From Bacteroidales bacterium (GTDB lineage Bacteria > Bacteroidota > Bacteroidia > Bacteroidales > UBA12077): a stretch of 64,000 bases of DNA. Of this stretch, positions 58,409 through 64,000 are shown piece by piece. Location of the stretch: assembly GCA_030637515.1 (NCBI GenBank), contig DAOWGM010000073.1, positions 1 through 64,000 of the forward strand, given 5' to 3'. Below the pieces are notes generated by a model. It was not told the DNA's origin and did no database searches. It saw only the letters and a program-made list of their open reading frames with translations. The position numbers were made by a program, and so were the translations under genes. Numbering within the stretch: the stretch's first letter is position 1; the number at the start of each line of letters is the position of its first letter.

Positions 58409-59689
58409 ATGAATTCCAATAAAAAACAATTCGTAACTTCAATGATAATTATTGGAGTTTTATTTTTTCTTTTCGGCTTTATTACCTGGTTAAATGGTAT
58501 TTTAATCCCATACTTAAAAATAGCATGTGAGCTAAATAATCTGCAAGCTTTAATGGTTGCCTTTTCGTTTTATATAGCATATTTTGTTATGGCTATTCCA
58601 TCGGGCTGGTTATTGAAAAAAACGGGATTTAAGAAAGGAATGATGCTTGGTTTATGGATTATGGCAATAGGTGCATTAATTTTCATTCCAGCGGCATATA
58701 TCCGTTCATTTCCTATTTTCTTACTTGGATTATTCGTTATGGGAACAGGACTTACAGTGTTACAAACTTCTTCAAACCCATATATAACAATAATTGGTCC
58801 TGTTGAAACTGCAGCAAGCAGAATTAGCATTATGGGTATATGTAATAAAATTGCAGGAGCTCTTGCTCCAATAATTCTTGCTTATTTTATTTTAAGCGAT
58901 GGAGACAGCTTTGTACAAAGTTTAGCAACTATGAGTCCGGGAGATAAAATAATTGCTCTTGATGCTCTTGCTGCACGTGCAATTGCTCCATATTCCGTAA
59001 TTGCATTAAGTTTGTTCTTACTTGGAATAATGATGCGTTATTCTCCATTACCAGAGATTGAGAGTGAAGAAGATAGTGAATCTGAAAAAGGTACAGGAAA
59101 GAATGAGGTTAAAAGCATTTTTCATCTTCCACACCTATGGATGGGAGTAATTGCTTTGTTTTTTTATGTAGGAGTAGAAGTAATAGCGGGTGATACAATT
59201 ATCCGATACGGAATGCTTTTAGGTATTGATATTGCACAGGCAAAAGTTTATACCAGTTACACATTGATAGCAATGATTGTAGGTTATGTTTTTATAGGTC
59301 TCGTTCTGATACCAAGAGTGATTTCACAGCGTACTGCTCTCGTTTTAAGCTCAGTACTTGGAGTTATTTTTACCTTAGCTGCAATATTTACTTCAGGAAC
59401 TACATCTGTTTTATTTATTGCATTGTTAGGAATAGCAAATGCAATTGTTTGGCCGGCAATATGGCCATTAGCAATACACAATACAGGTAAACATATTAAA
59501 ACAGCATCTTCACTTCTTATAATGGCAATTGCTGGTGGAGCTACACTTCCTTTAGTTTGGGGCGCTTTGGCTGATCATTTTCCAAATCAACCACAAAATG
59601 CTTATTGGATATGTATTCCTTGTTACCTTGTAATTTTTTACTTTAGCATGTGGGGATATAAATTAAAACCTAAAAAAGTATTACAATAA
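58409..59689 (+). CDS. MFS sugar transporter, FucP/GluP-like
   Basis: A 426-residue 12-helix major-facilitator transporter of the FucP/GluP type (fucose or glucose/galactose:H+ symport). Diagnostic stretches: FFLFGFITWLNGILIPYLK at the start, GTGLTVLQTSSNPYITIIGP (the QTSSNPY signature), TAASRISIMGICNKIAGALAP and NAIVWPAIWPLAIHNTGK. A hydrophilic loop lies near the middle (SEEDSESEKGTGKNE). It precedes the nucleotidyltransferase gene on the same strand, 76 bases apart. Sugar specificity is unknown. Confidence 0.9.
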   Translation: MNSNKKQFVTSMIIIGVLFFLFGFITWLNGILIPYLKIACELNNLQALMVAFSFYIAYFVMAIPSGWLLKKTGFKKGMMLGLWIMAIGALIFIPAAYIRSFPIFLLGLFVMGTGLTVLQTSSNPYITIIGPVETAASRISIMGICNKIAGALAPIILAYFILSDGDSFVQSLATMSPGDKIIALDALAARAIAPYSVIALSLFLLGIMMRYSPLPEIESEEDSESEKGTGKNEVKSIFHLPHLWMGVIALFFYVGVEVIAGDTIIRYGMLLGIDIAQAKVYTSYTLIAMIVGYVFIGLVLIPRVISQRTALVLSSVLGVIFTLAAIFTSGTTSVLFIALLGIANAIVWPAIWPLAIHNTGKHIKTASSLLIMAIAGGATLPLVWGALADHFPNQPQNAYWICIPCYLVIFYFSMWGYKLKPKKVLQ

Positions 59690-59765
59690 ATTAAGATCTG
59701 TTTTGATTAATTGCATATTTTTATAAAAACTCAGAACTTTAAACTTTAAACCTTTAACTAAAAGT

Positions 59766-60668
59766 ATGGATTTAACGTTATTAGTATTAGCAGCAGGAAT
59801 GGGAAGTCGCTATGGTGGCTTAAAACAATTGGATCAGGTTGGTCCAAGTGGTGAAACAATTATAGATTATTCTGTTTACGATGCCATTGAAGCAGGATTT
59901 AATAAAATAGTTTTCATTATCAGAAAAGATATTGAAAAGGATATGAAAGAACTTCTGTTTGATAAATACAGTAAGAAAATAAAAATCGACTATGTATTCC
60001 AGGAACTGGATAATATACCTGAAGGTGTTGATTTACCAGCTGATCGCGTAAAACCCTGGGGTACAGGACATGCTGTACTTATGGCTAAAGGTGTTATAAA
60101 TGAGCCATTTGTAGTTATTAATGCAGATGATTTTTATGGTAAAAGTGCATTCAGAGTTGTAGCAGATTATATGAAAAGTAATCAGGATGATCTTAAAGGT
60201 AAAAACTGTATGGCAGGTTATTTATTAAAAAATACTCTTTCTGATTACGGCCATGTTTCAAGAGGGGTGTGTAAGGTTAACGAAAAGAATGAATTGGTTG
60301 AAATTACTGAAAGAACTAAAATAGAATGGAAGAACAAGAAAATTATTGCCGATAATAATGGCAATGACTTAGAGCTTGATGGTGATGTTTTTGTATCAAT
60401 GAATTTCTGGGCTTTTACACCTGATGTTTTTCCTGAGTTGGAATCAGAATTCAAAAAATTTATACAAAAAAATTCTACTGACATTAAATCAGAATATTAC
60501 ATCCCTTCCATTGTAAGTCATCAGATGAATAGTAGTTTAGCAACATTTAAGGTTCTTGAAGCAAATGACCAATGGTTCGGTGTTACTTATAAAGAAGATA
60601 AACCTATAGTTATAGAAAAAATTAAGAAATTAACTGAAGCTAAGGAGTATCCTGAGAAACTTTGGTAG
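59766..60668 (+). CDS. NDP-sugar nucleotidyltransferase-like protein
   Basis: A 300-residue protein with the nucleotidyltransferase fold: LAAGMGSRYGGLKQLDQVGPSGETIIDYSVYDA at the N-terminus (the GxGxR-like nucleotide loop) and NADDFYGKSAF as the metal-binding strand, then FWAFTPDVFPELESEF. Members make NDP-sugars from sugar phosphate and NTP. It follows a FucP/GluP-like transporter, so it may activate the sugar taken up. Bidirectional terminator after it. Confidence 0.84.
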   Translation: MDLTLLVLAAGMGSRYGGLKQLDQVGPSGETIIDYSVYDAIEAGFNKIVFIIRKDIEKDMKELLFDKYSKKIKIDYVFQELDNIPEGVDLPADRVKPWGTGHAVLMAKGVINEPFVVINADDFYGKSAFRVVADYMKSNQDDLKGKNCMAGYLLKNTLSDYGHVSRGVCKVNEKNELVEITERTKIEWKNKKIIADNNGNDLELDGDVFVSMNFWAFTPDVFPELESEFKKFIQKNSTDIKSEYYIPSIVSHQMNSSLATFKVLEANDQWFGVTYKEDKPIVIEKIKKLTEAKEYPEKLW

Positions 60669-60696
60669 GATATTAGATTTAAAAGCAAAGAAAAGG

Positions 60697-60728
60697 AAAA
60701 GGACTTTACTAATTAAGTCCTTTTTTTT
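60697..60728. terminator. Bidirectional terminator
   Basis: AAAAGGACTT and AAGTCCTTTT arms around TACTAATT, with T-run after the right arm and A-run before the left arm. It serves the nucleotidyltransferase gene and the convergent glycosidase. Confidence 0.8.
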
Positions 60729-62730
60729 ATTCATCGAGTAAAAGCAATAAATAATGTGCAGCCGACCAGCTGAAATTATAAGATTCTAATCCTTTTCCTG
60801 TTAGTGGTTGATAATTTTCTCTTATTGCAGGTCCTTTATCAAGTAAACCTTCTGCATTTTCAATTAACATTTGTGTAGCTTGGTCTGCTTCTTTTATATA
60901 TCCATAATTTTTTAATGCAATTACAGCAAAATAGGCTTGGTCTAACCAAACAGGACCACGCCAATATCCACCATCAGGTTTAAACTTCGGGTGATCTGCC
61001 GAAACAGTAGGAAAGGGAACTTTTGTAAAAAACTTGGAACTGTCAGTCATTATCAGCATTGCTTTTTCAGCTTGCTCTGATGTAGCTATGTTTGCCCATA
61101 AAGGAATCCATCCTTCAGGTCCCATTGCTTCAATATACTTTTCGCCTGTAATATCAGTATCAAAGAACCATCCCAATTCGTCATTCCAGAATTGCTGTTG
61201 AATTCTAATTTTCAAATGATTAGCATCTGTACTAAAGCTTTTATTATCAGCTTCTAATCTTAAAATCTGTGCTATCTTGCTTAAATAAAGCTTTTCAGCA
61301 TATAAATAGGCATTCAAATCAACACTTTCTTGATCTAAGGAGTATGCATTGGTATTATTTGTTAGAATTTTACTTTTATCAAATCTTACAGCGTTATCCA
61401 TTCCGCTTTCCCATTTTGCTGCTATTAAGGTACCATCTGTTGATCCATACTCGCATAAACTATCCATATCGTGATCTCGATTTGTATACCACCAATCGTG
61501 GTATTTAACAAGCTTTGGATACATCTCTTCTAAAAAAGACTCATCATTTGTTTGTTCAAATATATTCCACACAGCCCAAGCAGATAATGGTGGCTTAGTA
61601 TTTCTGTAATTATTAGCTTCAATAGTAGTATCACGATAAACGCAGTCAGGAATAAAACCGTTTAAAGTTTGAAAATCATACATAGCTCGAATCTGATCTT
61701 TAGCCAGTTCTGGATTAAAATATGTCAAAGCAACCGCATGTTTCCAGCTATCCCAAGCCCAGAATCCATGAAACCAAACATAATGATAACTTGGGAAGCA
61801 GCCTGCATAGTTTAAACCTTCTGCAGGTACACGCCAATTATTTTGCAGAGTCTGAACACATTTTACTAATAAGTTCTGATAATCATCAATTTGAAATTCC
61901 GGTTCAAGTTTTTCGGTTAAACTATTTAGCTGTTTTGTCTTCTCTTGAATCCTTTTATTTAATAGAAGATCAAAATCAATATTTTCTAAATGTTCATTGC
62001 TATTCTCATGAAAAGAAAATGATTGCATTAATAAAATTTCTTTTGATTCATGAGGTTTTAAGTATATGTAATCAAGCTTAATTGAGTATGTTGAATCTGA
62101 ATTGCTAATTATAAATGATTCCTCATTTAACAATGTAATTCTGCCATTTGAATTACTTTTTTCAGACTTAATATTTAAAACTTGACCATCATTATTGATA
62201 TGAAAACCACTTTTAAAAAAATTACCATAAACAATAGGGGAAAAACTAATTTGATCTTTTGAAACATTTCGAATCTCAGTTTTAATAATCGCTTTTTCAT
62301 CAGAATAAAAAACAAGTTGTTGTTTTATTTCAATATCTTCATTTACAAATGATTGTTCTAAATGACTTAAATATGATTTCTGGTTTACATTTATTGATTC
62401 TTTGTTTAGTAAATCTTTCCCTTCCTCGTTTTCAAGAACTAAGTTTGACAAACAAGGCGAAATCCAAATACCATTTTCTTGTGTCATTATGAAAGGACCA
62501 GTAAAACCAATAATATTTGAGCTTGTATCAGGAAAACCATATGCAAACCAAGCACCCTGATCAGAATATGAGAAAAATGAACGATCATCTGCTGACTTTG
62601 GGTTTCCCACATAGTTTATAACATTTTCAGGATAATCAATTTTGTCATTAATTTGATCTTTTTGCTGGACACATGATAAAAGCAATTGTAAACTAATAAT
62701 AGCTACAGTAAAACTATTTAATATTCTCAT
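60727..62730 (-). CDS. GH63/MGH-like alpha-glycosidase lipoprotein
   Basis: A 667-residue lipoprotein from ATG 62730 (MRILNSFTVAIISLQLLLSC, lipobox C20). A longer frame from TTG 62763 overlaps the upstream gene and is rejected. Residues about 300-667 form an (alpha/alpha)6 toroid: FHGFWAWDSWKHAVAL (acid region), CEYGSTDGTLIAAKWESGMDNAVRFD, GGYWRGPVWLDQAYFAV and YNFSWSAAHYLLLLL, all typical of GH63 or mannosylglycerate hydrolase-like enzymes. It would hydrolyse an alpha-linked sugar at the surface. It may act with the nearby sugar transporter. Confidence 0.85.
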   Translation of the reverse strand: MRILNSFTVAIISLQLLLSCVQQKDQINDKIDYPENVINYVGNPKSADDRSFFSYSDQGAWFAYGFPDTSSNIIGFTGPFIMTQENGIWISPCLSNLVLENEEGKDLLNKESINVNQKSYLSHLEQSFVNEDIEIKQQLVFYSDEKAIIKTEIRNVSKDQISFSPIVYGNFFKSGFHINNDGQVLNIKSEKSNSNGRITLLNEESFIISNSDSTYSIKLDYIYLKPHESKEILLMQSFSFHENSNEHLENIDFDLLLNKRIQEKTKQLNSLTEKLEPEFQIDDYQNLLVKCVQTLQNNWRVPAEGLNYAGCFPSYHYVWFHGFWAWDSWKHAVALTYFNPELAKDQIRAMYDFQTLNGFIPDCVYRDTTIEANNYRNTKPPLSAWAVWNIFEQTNDESFLEEMYPKLVKYHDWWYTNRDHDMDSLCEYGSTDGTLIAAKWESGMDNAVRFDKSKILTNNTNAYSLDQESVDLNAYLYAEKLYLSKIAQILRLEADNKSFSTDANHLKIRIQQQFWNDELGWFFDTDITGEKYIEAMGPEGWIPLWANIATSEQAEKAMLIMTDSSKFFTKVPFPTVSADHPKFKPDGGYWRGPVWLDQAYFAVIALKNYGYIKEADQATQMLIENAEGLLDKGPAIRENYQPLTGKGLESYNFSWSAAHYLLLLLDE

Positions 62731-62756
62731 TATTAATATATTATGCTTATGGATTT

Positions 62757-63119
62757 TTACCAAGGATAATAACTATCCCAATAATCTTCTTCTAAGGTAA
62801 TTGTAATTCGTCGATCATCATAAAAATGAACTTCCTCATTTGTATATTCCAATGCGTCAGGATTATCACTTGTTATTTTAAAATCATAAATGTAATTGTC
62901 TTCAGCATTAAGAGTAAACGTTTTACTTCCACCAGGACCTATATTACTACTAATTCTGTTTGAACCATAACCGGAATTTGAATAATAAACTCCTGTAATA
63001 TTGTACGATGAAGAATTGTTTTCAACAACAAGAAAAGCTTCTTGTTTTAATGCATCAGGCTTATCACAAGCAACTATGCTTAACATTATAATGCTCGTAA
63101 AAATTAATATCGTTTTTCG
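62757..63119 (-). CDS. Small lipoprotein with unusual start
   Basis: The protein has a lipobox LSIVAC and a beta-rich acidic tail (FLVVENNSSSYNITGVYYSN, IYDFKITSDN, HFYDDRRITITLEEDYW). The first ATG in frame is 63086 and gives only MLSIVAC as signal. Upstream in the same frame, residues RKTILIFTSIIMLSIVAC make a full lipoprotein signal, preceded by ATA at 63122-63120, with TAA at 63131-63129. So the real start may be the nonstandard ATA or the gene may have lost its ATG. Likely lies upstream of the GH63-like gene with a 26-base gap between them. Confidence 0.55.
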   Translation of the reverse strand, partial: RKTILIFTSIIMLSIVACDKPDALKQEAFLVVENNSSSYNITGVYYSNSGYGSNRISSNIGPGGSKTFTLNAEDNYIYDFKITSDNPDALEYTNEEVHFYDDRRITITLEEDYWDSYYPW

Positions 63120-63262
63120 TATGACAGTTTATTTTAGAAAATATAATATAAAAGTATAAAATGTGTAGTTTAAATTCAACTAACTTACTTTATAAATGTT
63201 ATTTATGATGATTGTAATTAATAATTTTCATAATTTTAATTCAAATTTTAAAATACCTGCTT

Positions 63263-63991
63263 ATGAAAAGCTTTAAAAGTCTTATTTCCATTATATTAAT
63301 TATGATTTCTGTTTCCTTTTTATCATTTAATATTGTTAAAAATGATTCTGACAAGTATGAAAAGGTGCGTCAAAGAATGGTTCGGAATCAAATTGTTGCA
63401 AAAGGAGTTAAAGATCAAAAAGTGATACAAGCCATGCTAAACGTGCAAAGACATTTATTTGTGCCTAAGAATTATGAACGAATGGCTTATGAAGACAGAC
63501 CTCTTTCAATAGGCGAAGGACAAACTATTTCACAACCATACATTGTGGCTTTAATGACTGAAACTCTTGATTTAAAGAAAGAAATGAAAGTCCTTGAAAT
63601 TGGAACTGGTTCAGGTTATCAAGCTGCAATACTTGCTGAAATTGTTGATCATGTTTATTCAATTGAAATTATTGAATCATTGGGTTTAAGGGCTAAAAAA
63701 CTATTAGAAAGTTTAGATTATAAAAATATTAACCTGAAAATTGGTGATGGATATAAAGGATGGAAAGAGAATGCTCCATTTGATGCCATTATTGTGACAT
63801 GTGCACCTACTAATATTCCAAAACCACTGGAAGAACAGTTAAAAGAAGGAGGAAAAATGATTATTCCTCTTGGAGGAAGTATTACTCAGAAATTAGTATT
63901 ATTTGAAAAGAAAAATGGGAAATTAATTAAGAAAATTGTTGCTCCTGTTCGTTTTGTACCCATGATTCGTGATGATGGGAAGCATTATTAA
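63263..63991 (+). CDS. pcm: Exported protein-L-isoaspartate O-methyltransferase
   Basis: A 242-residue PCMT with an N-terminal signal-like helix (MKSFKSLISIILIMISVSFLSFNI), so it appears to be exported or membrane-tethered, unlike the cytoplasmic enzyme. The catalytic part is canonical: MVRNQIVAKGVKDQKVIQAM, LSIGEGQTISQPYIVALMTETL, LEIGTGSGYQAAILAEI (SAM loop) and DAIIVTCAP. It repairs isoaspartyl residues in damaged proteins. Its stop lies at the end of the window. Intact. Confidence 0.9.
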   Translation: MKSFKSLISIILIMISVSFLSFNIVKNDSDKYEKVRQRMVRNQIVAKGVKDQKVIQAMLNVQRHLFVPKNYERMAYEDRPLSIGEGQTISQPYIVALMTETLDLKKEMKVLEIGTGSGYQAAILAEIVDHVYSIEIIESLGLRAKKLLESLDYKNINLKIGDGYKGWKENAPFDAIIVTCAPTNIPKPLEEQLKEGGKMIIPLGGSITQKLVLFEKKNGKLIKKIVAPVRFVPMIRDDGKHY

Positions 63992-64000
63992 ATAATATAT

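Overview
This is an A+T-rich chromosomal window from a member of the Bacteroidota, most plausibly a marine or sediment Bacteroidales/Marinilabiliales-type anaerobe or facultative anaerobe; the assignment to order is inference. The evidence is an ECF sigma/FecR/STN-domain module, DUF4252 and DUF5916 proteins, many lipoprotein signals, TAnnTTTG-type -7 promoter words and few Shine-Dalgarno sequences. No prophage, conjugative element or CRISPR array is visible. Most of the window is ordinary chromosome, broken by small decayed accessory pieces.

Layout. 0-5 kb: the end of a MarR regulator, an AhpD-like and an OsmC-like peroxide gene, a lipoprotein amidohydrolase, a Crp/Fnr gene broken by one in-frame TGA, and a PD40 propeller protein. 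5-10.5 kb: an Fe-S protein, release factor 3 and a DUF5916 outer-membrane protein. 10.5-12.5 kb: REP palindromes around a nonsense-mutated REP-associated transposase, next to a methyltransferase remnant and a PlsC-type acyltransferase. 12.5-16.5 kb: a secreted WD40-caspase protein, an alkyltransferase, a VOC protein and a TlpA-like lipoprotein. 16.6-22.3 kb: a Crp regulator followed by GlpD, an alkyl-DHAP-synthase-like flavoprotein and an FGGY kinase, with strong extragenic palindromes between them. 22.3-28.2 kb: YccF, a GIN-domain protein, a dicarboxylate symporter, a 1-kb intergenic region with repeated TTACAnnTGTAA palindromes before an HTH gene, pyrD and two identical tRNA-Lys genes. 28.3-33 kb: a thioesterase and a sigma/anti-sigma operon with three DUF4252 paralogues. 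33-38.4 kb: a phosphoesterase, ArfB, an S24 (LexA/CI-like) repressor, a four-helix-bundle gene between repeat-like borders, and a radical-SAM/DUF4130 putative DNA-repair pair. 38.4-43 kb: an AEC transporter and a sigma/FecR/STN module that lacks SusC/SusD. 43-52 kb: a repeat-rich GH16-like protein, a metallopeptidase, EgtB and DUF427, a kelch protein and an M14 carboxypeptidase. 52-56 kb: a DarA/DarB-like dialkylresorcinol pair and a double-domain adenylate kinase. 56-64 kb: a choice-of-anchor-L/OmpA protein, a sugar transporter, a nucleotidyltransferase, a GH63-like glycosidase and an exported isoaspartyl methyltransferase.

The most promising material for something undescribed is: the cytoplasm-predicted GH16-like repeat protein with a broken catalytic motif (42884-44746); the DarA/DarB pair away from any visible flexirubin cluster (52582-54669); the fused adenylate kinase whose second half has lost key Asp residues (54810-55982); the GlpD/AGPS-like/FGGY cluster (17317-22286); the secreted WD40-caspase (12566-14869); a terminator-like hairpin inside the signal-peptide codons of the STN gene (41328-41372); and the palindrome-rich region before the HTH/pyrD genes. 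All functions are inferred from reading motifs; no database search was run.
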